Source of the DNA: Candidatus Gastranaerophilales bacterium
GTDB taxonomy: Bacteria > Cyanobacteriota > Vampirovibrionia > Gastranaerophilales > Gastranaerophilaceae
NCBI GenBank assembly: GCA_944326625.1
Contig: CALVER010000001.1
Span: forward strand, 1-30,195
Length of the DNA: 30,195 nt
Reading direction: 5' to 3'
Part shown: positions 24,104-30,195 of the stretch, in pieces
Layout: each line of letters opens with the position of its first letter
Numbering within the stretch: position 1 is the first letter of the stretch
Translations under genes and position numbers: made by a program
Notes under the pieces: model-generated
Seen by the model: only the letters and a program-made list of their open reading frames with translations
What the model was told of the DNA's origin: nothing
The model's database searches: none

Positions 24104-24192
24104 TTTTTTTCAAACCTCTTATCAGCTTTTTTATCAATAAACCACAAACAAAGTGCAAATTGTCAAAAATGTTACAAAAAATTCAAAATTCT

Positions 24193-25515
24193 TTACACCT
24201 GATGAGATTTTTTCCAATTTTTAATATTTTCCAATTTAGCTTTATACTTAACTTCCAGCCCCTGCTCAGTCGGTCTGTAATACTCTTTGCCGAGTAATGA
24301 ATCAGGCAGACACTGCATATTTGTAAGCTTTTCCTGCGTATCGTGCGCATACTGATAACCTTTACCGTAATCCAATTCTTTCATCAATTTAGTCGGAGCA
24401 TTTCTGATAACAAGCGGCACAGGTTCCGCTAATTCTTTGATTGCATCGCGTTTTGCAGATTCATAGGCCATATATAAAGCATTGGATTTTGGCGCAAGCG
24501 ACATGTAAATAACCGCCTGAGTTAAATGAACTGAACATTCCGGCATACCGATAAAATGACATGCCTGATATGCCGCAACTGCAATTTCGAGCGCATGCGG
24601 ATCCGCAAGCCCTACATCTTCACTAGCAAACCTTGTAACCCGTCTTGCGACATACAAAGGATCTTCACCGGCCTCAAGCATTCTCGCAAGCCAATATACT
24701 GCGGCATCCGGATCTGAATTACGCATTGATTTATGTAGTGCTGAAATAATATTATAGTGTTCTTCACCGTTTTTATCATATATAAGTGATTTTTTACTTA
24801 TACACTGTCCCAAAGTCTCGTCAGTAACAGTAATTTCGCCGTCTTTTCCGACATCGCCGTTTAAAACTACCATTTCCAGAGTAGAAAGTGCGTTTCGCGC
24901 ATCACCGTTAGCGAATTTAGCAACAATCTCAAGCTGTTCATTCGATATATTAACTTTTTGATCGCCAAACCCTCTTTTATCAGTAATGGCACGTTTTAAA
25001 AGCATAACCAAATCTTCAGTTTTCAACCCCTGCAATACAAAAACTTTACATCTTGAAAGAAGCGCACTATTAACCTCAAACGAAGGATTTTCAGTAGTTG
25101 CACCGATTAGAATAATGCTGCCTTTTTCAACAAACGGTAAAAAAGCGTCCTGCTGGGCTTTATTAAAACGGTGGATTTCATCCACGAAAACAATTGTTTT
25201 TTCACCGATTTTGCGGGCGTTTTCAGCTTGAGCCATAACGGTTTTAATTTCCTTAATTCCGCTTGTGACTGCAGAAAAATTTATAAAAGCGGAATTAGTT
25301 TTATTAGCAATAATACTGGCAAGAGTTGTTTTGCCGACACCCGGAGGCCCCCAAAATATCATAGATGATATTTTGTCATCTTCAATAAGTCGGCGTAAAA
25401 TTTTCCCCTCGCCGATAAGATGAGATTGTCCTACGAATTCATCCAGGCTTTGCGGTCTTAAACGTGAGGCAAGCGGCTGATTAACTTCATTTTCAAAAAG
25501 TGATTTTTGCTCCAT
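24193..25515 (-). CDS. rarA: replication-associated recombination protein A (RarA/MgsA AAA+ ATPase)
   Basis: The 440-residue protein has RPQSLDEFVGQSHLIGEGKILRRL, Walker A GPPGVGKTT (56-64), Walker B VFVDEIHRF with DEIH at 112-115, the GATTENPSFEVNSALLSRC sensor region, and GDARNAL arginine-finger/sensor 2 area. The C-terminal tetramerisation part contains RMLEAGEDPLYVARRVTRFASED. This is the MgsA/WRNIP1 family, a clamp-loader-like ATPase that acts at stalled replication forks. Length is normal. It starts 1 bp after the stop of the YjbR-type gene with SD AAAGGGAT, so the two form a tight operon. Confidence 0.96.
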   Translation of the reverse strand: MEQKSLFENEVNQPLASRLRPQSLDEFVGQSHLIGEGKILRRLIEDDKISSMIFWGPPGVGKTTLASIIANKTNSAFINFSAVTSGIKEIKTVMAQAENARKIGEKTIVFVDEIHRFNKAQQDAFLPFVEKGSIILIGATTENPSFEVNSALLSRCKVFVLQGLKTEDLVMLLKRAITDKRGFGDQKVNISNEQLEIVAKFANGDARNALSTLEMVVLNGDVGKDGEITVTDETLGQCISKKSLIYDKNGEEHYNIISALHKSMRNSDPDAAVYWLARMLEAGEDPLYVARRVTRFASEDVGLADPHALEIAVAAYQACHFIGMPECSVHLTQAVIYMSLAPKSNALYMAYESAKRDAIKELAEPVPLVIRNAPTKLMKELDYGKGYQYAHDTQEKLTNMQCLPDSLLGKEYYRPTEQGLEVKYKAKLENIKNWKKSHQV

Positions 25516-25516
25516 A

Positions 25517-26224
25517 TTATCCCTTTTTCATTTTTCTTTTATCTTCCGAAAAAACATGACTTTTTTCAAGTAGGTTCATAATTTTGTTTTCATTAACAGT
25601 TCCGTCAAGCAAAATACTAATCCAGCTTTTTTTATTCATGTGATATGCCGGATAAAACCCTTTAACCTTTAGCAGATCTTCAATTTCGGAATTATCAAGT
25701 TTAATATTCAAAATTTCAACTTCACCTTTTGAACTTTTATCAAGCTTTGATTTATCGACACGTAAAATAACAGCGTACCACTTTTGGCTTTTAGGATTTC
25801 GAAACACGCCGTGCCCCGGGAATTTGTCCCACAAAAATTCAGGCAAATCGCCATATTTTTCTTTTATAAAATCCGTAATAAGATTAGATTGCGGGAAAAT
25901 AAAAAATGTATTATTGCAGCAATTTTCGGCAATAATATTCAATGCGCATTCATAAGCCTTCCTGACATCGCCGACAAAAGTACCCTGAGCATCCTCCATT
26001 AAATGAAGCGTATATTCATCATTTGAAGAAGAATCTAAAAGCTTTGTATCAACCTTTTTTTCGCCATTTACGCATACGATTAAATCAAATTGATTATCCA
26101 AAATTTTTTCAGTGTAGTAAAAAGTATGCTTTTCAGCGCTTTTTCTTTGAACAAAACCGAATTTCAAAAGTTTTGTCCTGTCAAATTTTTTATTCTTAAA
26201 AATTTTGTCGGAAATACAATCCAT
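25517..26224 (-). CDS. YjbR/MmcQ-type protein with N-terminal extension
   Basis: ATG 26224 (235 residues; SD AAGGGA) is chosen over 26254. The C-terminal half (about 125-235) matches the MmcQ/YjbR fold: EFLWDKFPGHGVFRNPKSQKWYAVILRV, NIKLDNSEIEDLLKVKGFYPAYHMNKKSWISILLDG, with its typical KxxW...R and P-A-Y-H-M pattern; this fold is a CyaY-like DNA-binding domain. The first half (IFKNKKFDRTKLLKFGFVQRKSAEKHTFYYTEKI) is a separate DUF-like alpha/beta domain, often fused in Firmicutes YjbR proteins. Function is not known. It precedes rarA directly with a 1 bp gap, which suggests a DNA-related job, but that is inference. Confidence 0.82.
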   Translation of the reverse strand: MDCISDKIFKNKKFDRTKLLKFGFVQRKSAEKHTFYYTEKILDNQFDLIVCVNGEKKVDTKLLDSSSNDEYTLHLMEDAQGTFVGDVRKAYECALNIIAENCCNNTFFIFPQSNLITDFIKEKYGDLPEFLWDKFPGHGVFRNPKSQKWYAVILRVDKSKLDKSSKGEVEILNIKLDNSEIEDLLKVKGFYPAYHMNKKSWISILLDGTVNENKIMNLLEKSHVFSEDKRKMKKG

Positions 26225-26290
26225 AAATAATCCCTTGTACTTAAATTCTAACACAATACAAGTATTTCATCTAATAATCCGCAAAAAATT

Positions 26291-26318
26291 AGAGCCCGAA
26301 CAAAAATGTTCGGGCTCT
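26291..26318 (-). terminator. terminator downstream of tRNA-Ser
   Basis: AGAGCCCGAACA and TGTTCGGGCTCT pair perfectly over 12 bp with a 4 nt loop. On the minus strand the stem is followed by AATTTTTT. It lies 4 bases past the tRNA 3' end. Confidence 0.88.
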
Positions 26319-26322
26319 AAAA

Positions 26323-26412
26323 CGGAGCAAGAGGGATTTGAACCCTCGAGGCAGGTTAGACCCACCTAACACCTTAGCAGGGTGCCGCCTTCAGCCACTC
26401 GGCCATTACTCC
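26323..26412 (-). tRNA. tRNA-Ser (anticodon GCT)
   Basis: On the minus strand the 90 nt sequence begins GGAGTAATGGCCGAGTGGCT and ends TTGCTCC plus discriminator G. The acceptor stem GGAGTAA/TTGCTCC pairs (one G-T). The anticodon loop reads CCTGCTAA, so GCT, decoding AGC/AGT. The long variable arm (GTTAGGTGGGTCTAACC) fits a class II tRNA, and the T arm is GAGGGTTCAAATCCCTC. CCA is not encoded. Confidence 0.97.
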
Positions 26413-26533
26413 AATTTTCATGCCGGCAGGTGAAACCAGCCGATACTTCAAGTATATCATAAATATTTTTTTTTAAAAGAGGCTAAAAATTATTTTTTAG
26501 TTTATAATATTTTTATATATAGGAGAGAAAATT
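26413..26533. other. intergenic gap with thiG promoter, no riboswitch seen
   Basis: The gap between tRNA-Ser and thiG holds a TATAAT (26503-26508) and the SD AGGAGA. I looked for a TPP riboswitch (it should carry CTGAGA and ACCTGATCTGG) and saw none. No ORF is present. Confidence 0.5.
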
Positions 26534-27307
26534 ATGACAATAAGAATTGCAGACAAAGAATTCACATCAAGGTTAATGGTTGGCACAGGAAAATTTGATG
26601 ATTTTGAAACAATGGAAAAAGCTCACAGAGCAAGCGGAGCAGAAATCGTTACCGTTGCCATAAGAAGAGTTGATATGAAAGCGCCGGGGCATGTAGGGCT
26701 TATGGATCATATTGACCTTAATAAATACTGGCTTTTACCGAACACTGCTGGCTGTGCAACCGCAGAGGAAGCAATTCGTGTTGCAAGACTTTCAAAAGCT
26801 ATGGGAATAAACAACTGGATTAAACTTGAGGTAATTCCTGATCCTACATATTTAATGCCTGATCCGATTGCGACTTTGGAAGCAGCAAAAGTACTTGTCG
26901 ATGAAGGCTTTACCGTATTACCTTATATAAATGCTGATCCGATTTTAGCAAAAAGACTTGAAGAAATCGGCTGTGCGACGATTATGCCTCTGGCCTCACC
27001 CATAGGCTCCGGTCAGGGCGTAAAAACACTTGAAAATATAAAAATCATTATTGAACAGGCAAATATTCCTGTTGTTGTAGATGCAGGAATAGGTGTTCCG
27101 TCAGATGCCGCAACGGTTATGGAATGCGGCGCTGATTTTTGTCTTATAAATACAGCTATTGCCAAGGCGCAGGATCCTGTTAAAATGGCAGAAGCATTCA
27201 AATACGGCGTAATGGCAGGCCGCGCAGCTTATGAAGCCGGCAGAATGCCTAAAAAAGAAATCGCGTCAGCATCTTCACCGCTTGTTGGTGTTGTCGGTAA
27301 AAATTAG
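26534..27307 (+). CDS. thiG: thiazole synthase
   Basis: The 257-residue TIM barrel matches ThiG: FTSRLMVGTGKFDDFETM, EIVTVAIRRVD, WLLPNTAGCATAEEAIRVARL, the catalytic lysine K97 in NNWIKLEVIPDP, GCATIMPLASPIGSGQG and PVVVDAGIGVPSDAATVMECGAD near the C-terminus. It forms the thiazole phosphate of thiamine from DXP, dehydroglycine and ThiS-thiocarboxylate. The usual partners thiS, thiF, thiH/thiO are absent from this window. It has SD AGGAGA and no TPP riboswitch. The BFN gene starts 15 bp downstream and is probably cotranscribed. Length is normal and the gene is intact. Confidence 0.95.
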   Translation: MTIRIADKEFTSRLMVGTGKFDDFETMEKAHRASGAEIVTVAIRRVDMKAPGHVGLMDHIDLNKYWLLPNTAGCATAEEAIRVARLSKAMGINNWIKLEVIPDPTYLMPDPIATLEAAKVLVDEGFTVLPYINADPILAKRLEEIGCATIMPLASPIGSGQGVKTLENIKIIIEQANIPVVVDAGIGVPSDAATVMECGADFCLINTAIAKAQDPVKMAEAFKYGVMAGRAAYEAGRMPKKEIASASSPLVGVVGKN

Positions 27308-27322
27308 AAAGGTTAAATAAAT

Positions 27323-27838
27323 ATGATAGAAATGAAAGTTATGGGCATTGCCCTTGATACCAGAACAGGCTCTCCGATTGTTGTTTTGCACGACAAAGAC
27401 AATAGAAAAGCCCTGCCTATATGGATTGGTTCAGCAGAGGCAAGCGCTATAATCAGGAAAATTGAAAATCTTACTGTAGCACGCCCGATGACACACGACT
27501 TAATCATAAATATAATTGAGAAAACGGGCTACACTCTTGATAGAGTCGAAATTAACGACGTTGAAAAAGAAACTTATTTTGCAACTTTATTTTTAAAAGA
27601 CGATAATGATAATTTTATAGAAATAGATTCTCGTCCGTCAGATGCTATAGCAATTGCAATAAGGGTTGACGCACCTATATTTGTAACGGCAAATGTTCTC
27701 TCTAACGGCTCTGTTTCAACCGATACCGCAAAAGACGAGGAAGAAGCTCAAGAGTTTAAAAACTTTATCCAGAGCATTAAGCCGTCTGACTTTGCCAAAT
27801 TAATGAAGGACAATGAACGCCACGAAAGCGATCAATAG
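27323..27838 (+). CDS. bifunctional nuclease family protein (DUF151/BFN)
   Basis: The 171-residue protein is a BFN/DUF151 protein: MEMKVMGIALDTRTGSPIVV-type opening, then KALPIWIGSAEASAI, ARPMTHDLIINIIEKTGY, DRVEINDVEKETYFATLFL, and RPSDAIAIAIRVDAPIFV. Plant BFN proteins have been reported to have RNase and DNase activity; bacterial ones are not well studied, and I recall the family being common in cyanobacteria and Thermotogae. The tail carries an acidic segment (AKDEEEAQEFKNFIQSIKPSDF), like a UvrB/UvrC-type motif in other members. It follows thiG by 15 bp with a weak SD AAAGG. A second in-frame ATG at 27332 could be used. Confidence 0.9.
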   Translation: MIEMKVMGIALDTRTGSPIVVLHDKDNRKALPIWIGSAEASAIIRKIENLTVARPMTHDLIINIIEKTGYTLDRVEINDVEKETYFATLFLKDDNDNFIEIDSRPSDAIAIAIRVDAPIFVTANVLSNGSVSTDTAKDEEEAQEFKNFIQSIKPSDFAKLMKDNERHESDQ

Positions 27839-27839
27839 A

Positions 27840-28031
27840 TTAAGCAAGTAAATCCAATTTATTTGCTAATGGTGTTGAACATAAATTTGTGCTTGATACA
27901 GCCGGATGCAGTTCTCTGTCTTTTACCGCGTTAATACTTGCAGTAACGCCGCTTTCGTAACGGTTCTGCGCCAACTTTATATCGTTACCGCTGTATAAAT
28001 TCCCGATTTTAGCTAATGAATTAATAGACAT
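27840..28031 (-). CDS. small protein of unknown function (63 residues)
   Basis: I start at ATG 28031 (MSINSLAKIGNLYSGNDIK), because TTGGGGATTA provides an SD just upstream; ATG 28043 is in frame but lies in the SD region. The protein is soluble, basic and without cysteine pairs or membrane helices; it includes NRYESGVTASINAVKDRELHP. A TATAAT in TTATTATAATATAGGG precedes the SD, so the transcript appears real. It is convergent with the BFN gene (1 bp gap). I recognise no family. Confidence 0.55.
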   Translation of the reverse strand: MSINSLAKIGNLYSGNDIKLAQNRYESGVTASINAVKDRELHPAVSSTNLCSTPLANKLDLLA

Positions 28032-28105
28032 ATTAATCCCCAATTTTTCCCTATATTATAATAAAGTAATTGGGAATTAAAAAATTGCCTCTTTGTAACA
28101 AAATA

Positions 28106-28267
28106 TTACATCAGAAAAAAATTTTTCTGATAATTTACATTGTAAATCGGCTTTGCAGGATTGAATTTTGGGATAAAAACGCCTAACTGAGACTCTTCTT
28201 CTTTTTTAAAACCGGATAGGCCTATAATTCTGTCATCGTCTTTAAATAAACTTTTAAAGAATTCCAT
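28106..28267 (-). CDS. small protein of unknown function (53 residues)
   Basis: I found this gene by translating the minus strand: ATG 28267 to TAA 28106 encodes MEFFKSLFKDDDRIIGLSGF then KKEEESQLGVFIPKFNPAKP and a YNVNYQKNFFLM tail. AAGGTGAG sits 5 bases before the ATG, a strong SD. The composition is normal, with charged residues and a hydrophobic start, and the segment GVFIPKFNPAKPIYN looks like a domain end. It shares a 75 bp region with the divergent DUF1858 promoter. I recognise no family; the small size keeps this moderate. Confidence 0.6.
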   Translation of the reverse strand: MEFFKSLFKDDDRIIGLSGFKKEEESQLGVFIPKFNPAKPIYNVNYQKNFFLM

Positions 28268-28291
28268 TTGCTCACCTTCTTTTGTTTAGTG

Positions 28292-28297
28292 TATAAT
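28292..28297 (+). promoter_or_regulatory. -10 element of the DUF1858 gene
   Basis: TATAAT with TG just upstream (GTGTATAAT) lies about 45 bases before ATG 28342, leaving a leader of roughly 38 nt with SD AAAGGAGA. Confidence 0.5.
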
Positions 28298-28341
28298 ATT
28301 TTTAATAATGAACTTGAAAAAGTCAAAAAGGAGAAAAAACT

Positions 28342-28545
28342 ATGACACAAAAAATTACAAAAGAAATGAACATTATGGATATAGTTCAAGCTTGTCCGCA
28401 AAGTATTGAAGTATTCCAAAAATACGGCTTGGGATGTATCGGCTGCGCTGCCGCACGTTTTGAAAATCTTGAAGCAGGCGCTAAAGTTCACGGATTTGAT
28501 CCTGATGCAATGGTTGCCGATATTAACGCTTTAATTGAAGAATAA
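28342..28545 (+). CDS. DUF1858 domain protein
   Basis: The 67-residue protein fits the DUF1858 family: ITKEMNIMDIVQACPQSIEVFQKYGLGCIGCAAARFENLEAGAKVHG with the conserved cysteines C-x-x-C in GCIGC, and a PDAMVADINALI helix at the end. These small proteins are thought to bind a metal or iron-sulfur cluster, sometimes as hybrid-cluster-like accessories; the exact role is open. SD AAAGGAGA. It ends 5 bp before the bidirectional terminator. Confidence 0.9.
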   Translation: MTQKITKEMNIMDIVQACPQSIEVFQKYGLGCIGCAAARFENLEAGAKVHGFDPDAMVADINALIEE

Positions 28546-28577
28546 AAAAAAGAGGTTCATCTGAACCTCTTTTTTTT
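28544..28577. terminator. bidirectional terminator between DUF1858 gene and downstream membrane-protein gene
   Basis: AGAGGTTCA and TGAACCTCT pair over 9 bp with a 2 nt centre, flanked by A7 and T7, so it should stop transcripts from both directions. It lies in the gap between the convergent genes. Confidence 0.92.
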
Positions 28578-30195
28578 AAGCCTTATTCAAAAAACCTGCC
28601 ATTGTCGGTTTATTTGTAACAACCCTCATTGAATCCGGCACCTGAGTTTGTTTTGCCATATTCTGCATTGATTGTTCTTTTTGTTCCGCGATACGGGCTT
28701 TTGTCATTTTTTCGCAGTGTTTTGAAATCCAAATCATCAATGCAGGTACAAGGAAGATTGTAGATGCAAAACCAAACAAGCTGTTATAAGTTTTTGCGCG
28801 TTTTACGAGTGTATTACCTTCATCCGCCAGCTTTTTAACAATAGTTTTATAAGCATCCGTATCTTTTGCTTTATCAAAAGATTTTATTATATCCGCAAGC
28901 TTCATATTTTTATCCGGAGCTTTGCCGAGGATTTGACTGGCTGCAGATTTAATATCTTTATCAATATTAAGCATTTTACCGACATTACCGCCGTTGGAAT
29001 CGACAAATCTGAACATATCATTGATACCGTCTTTGTAAGAAGCTACGTTACTATAGCTTGCCTTAATTCTTGTATCATCAAGCACTTGAACTCCGCCTGA
29101 CGGATAGATATAATGCCAGATTTTTTTGAATACAGAATCATCTTTTGTATGCGGTTTAGTGTTAAGAGCAAGGCCTGAAGTTTTTGCAAATACATCAGAA
29201 AAGACTCTTGTAAGGATTTTTGCACCGAACAAAATAGACAAGAAACTTGTAACATCACGGAACAATATTTCTTTTCTGTCAGTGCTGCTCTGTGCGTGTT
29301 TCAATCTCGGGGGGAGACAAAAACCGAACAGCAATGTTAACATTGCAGGCATTGACATTGTTGCGCCGTCAAATTCAAACCCGTCAGAGAATTTTTTAAG
29401 TCCTTTTGACTCAGTAACTGTTTTGCCGACTTTTGCCATTGCACTGCCAAGCCCGGTAAATGACGGTTCTGATTTTACGTTATCTTCAGACTTTTCGTCT
29501 TTTACATCTTTATTATCCTTTGAGAATGTCGGATTAGAAGTTTTATTTACATTTTGATCCTGAATATCAAGTCCGTCCAATCCGGGATCTCTGCCTTTTG
29601 TAACATGGTTGTATAATTTCGGGATTATAGTATAGAAACCTACAACCGCAAGCCACATACTGATATTTGATAAAAATCTTGTACCTGAACGTCTTTGGCT
29701 AAGAGTTTTCACAAACTTTTCAACATTTTCGGGACTAAGATTTTTTACATCTTTGAATTTTTTATTTACATGTTTAATTGCATCATTAGCGTAATCATTC
29801 ATGTGACCCAGAACTGACTTAAAAGAGGATGCAATCTTCTTGCCGTCTTTACCGACATATTCGGCAACCACATTATCGCTTTCAGCACCTAAATACTGTT
29901 TACGAAGTTTTATAAAATCTTCCAAAAGTTCATGCTGCAAATCCTGAGCAGAACCTTGAACATGTTTGCCGGTTAAATGTTTCCAAAAACCTTTTTTCGG
30001 AGCCTTTTCGGCAACAATTAATTTATCGGCAAAAGTTTTTGCGGTATTTTCAAGTTCTTCACCCTGCAGCAAATTATTTGTTGATGTAGATAACATATTC
30101 TTAAATACATCTTTATAAAAGCCGTGTTTTGTAGCCGCAGCATTATTCAATGTAGAAAGATTAGATTTTGCATAACCGTTGAATGTTTCGCCCAA
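28576..30195 (-). CDS. large membrane protein of unknown function, N-terminally truncated by window
   Basis: The frame is open from the window edge to TAA at 28576 (about 539 codons seen). A TTG sits at the edge, but the real start is likely upstream. Hydrophobic helices lie near residues 176-194 (ISMWLAVVGFYTIIPKLY), 281-297 (SMPAMLTLLFGFCLPP), 313-329 (TSFLSILFGAKIL) and 472-491 (LFGFASTIFLVPALMIW). A charged, K/D/E-rich segment (210-250) and a basic coiled end (CEKMTKARIAEQKEQSMQNM) follow. I recognise no family; it may be lineage specific. It ends at the bidirectional terminator shared with DUF1858. Confidence 0.7.
   Translation of the reverse strand: MGETFNGYAKSNLSTLNNAAATKHGFYKDVFKNMLSTSTNNLLQGEELENTAKTFADKLIVAEKAPKKGFWKHLTGKHVQGSAQDLQHELLEDFIKLRKQYLGAESDNVVAEYVGKDGKKIASSFKSVLGHMNDYANDAIKHVNKKFKDVKNLSPENVEKFVKTLSQRRSGTRFLSNISMWLAVVGFYTIIPKLYNHVTKGRDPGLDGLDIQDQNVNKTSNPTFSKDNKDVKDEKSEDNVKSEPSFTGLGSAMAKVGKTVTESKGLKKFSDGFEFDGATMSMPAMLTLLFGFCLPPRLKHAQSSTDRKEILFRDVTSFLSILFGAKILTRVFSDVFAKTSGLALNTKPHTKDDSVFKKIWHYIYPSGGVQVLDDTRIKASYSNVASYKDGINDMFRFVDSNGGNVGKMLNIDKDIKSAASQILGKAPDKNMKLADIIKSFDKAKDTDAYKTIVKKLADEGNTLVKRAKTYNSLFGFASTIFLVPALMIWISKHCEKMTKARIAEQKEQSMQNMAKQTQVPDSMRVVTNKPTMAGFLNKA

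Noticed and set aside
23830..24147. 105-codon minus-strand frame beside the kinase
   Set aside because: It overlaps the kinase in another frame and reads as low-quality sequence, while the kinase frame holds Walker A.
26413..26533. TPP riboswitch before thiG
   Set aside because: The conserved CTGAGA and ACCTGATCTGG segments are not present.
29126..29557. 143-codon plus-strand frame
   Set aside because: It is antisense to the large membrane protein gene, has no SD, and shows no recognisable protein features.
1..30195. CRISPR array, transposon or prophage
   Set aside because: I saw no regular spaced repeats, transposase, integrase or phage structural gene.

Overview
The window is AT-rich bacterial chromosome with densely packed genes, short intergenic gaps and mostly Shine-Dalgarno (SD) led starts. 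The gene set suggests a non-photosynthetic relative of Cyanobacteria, for example a gut Melainabacteria/Gastranaerophilales-type genome. Pointers are an IctB/O-antigen-ligase-like protein, a DUF4330 protein, a bifunctional-nuclease (BFN) family protein, a GHL10 glycosyl hydrolase with an N-terminal domain of the type I associate with cyanobacteria, an orphan OadG, a DUF1858 protein and a C_GCAxxG_C_C protein. This taxonomic call is inference; there is no rRNA or ribosomal protein here to settle it.

Layout. 1-2802 (minus): an envelope polysaccharide cluster of heptose-phosphate kinase-like rfaE1, DUF4330 protein and O-antigen ligase (cut by the window start). 2864-3595 (minus): metallophosphoesterase, divergent from ispG (3660-4715, plus). 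4786-7554: a three-gene overlapping envelope operon (small secreted protein, TPR protein, GHL10 hydrolase), followed by comEC, which converges on rmuC. 11081-11201: an unexplained structured stretch before a NarL-type response regulator and a compact sensorless histidine kinase. 12740-15052: an orphan OadG-like membrane protein and an exported trehalose-synthase-like GH13 enzyme, convergent with an acyltransferase. 16155-18944: a C_GCAxxG_C_C protein, then a divergent SmtB-like arsR and Zn/Cd P-type ATPase pair with two visible operators. 18957-19979 (minus): ilvE. 20047-22575: DUF3737 protein, LysR regulator and exported flavodoxin. 22577-26224: YkgJ-type cysteine cluster protein, uridine-kinase-like protein, rarA and a YjbR-type protein. 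26323-26412: tRNA-Ser(GCT) with terminator. 26534-28545: thiG, BFN nuclease, two small unrecognised genes and a DUF1858 protein. 28576-30195 (minus): the C-terminal part of an unrecognised membrane protein.

How parts work together. The clearest regulatory circuit is the metal resistance pair: the regulator has the complete alpha-5 zinc site (D100, H102, H113, E116), and near-identical TTGAAC/GTTCAA palindromes cover both divergent promoters. The LysR and exported flavodoxin, with DUF3737 divergent, look like a redox-linked accessory cassette. The sharpest sequence-level observation is a repeated TATAAT-N6-ATG arrangement at four genes (amylase, C_GCAxxG_C_C protein, arsR, lysR), which predicts transcription starting on or next to the A of the ATG, i.e. 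leaderless mRNAs among SD-led neighbours. Five convergent gene pairs overlap or nearly touch with no room for a terminator between them. I found no CRISPR array, transposase, prophage or rRNA, and no clearly new multi-gene defence system.
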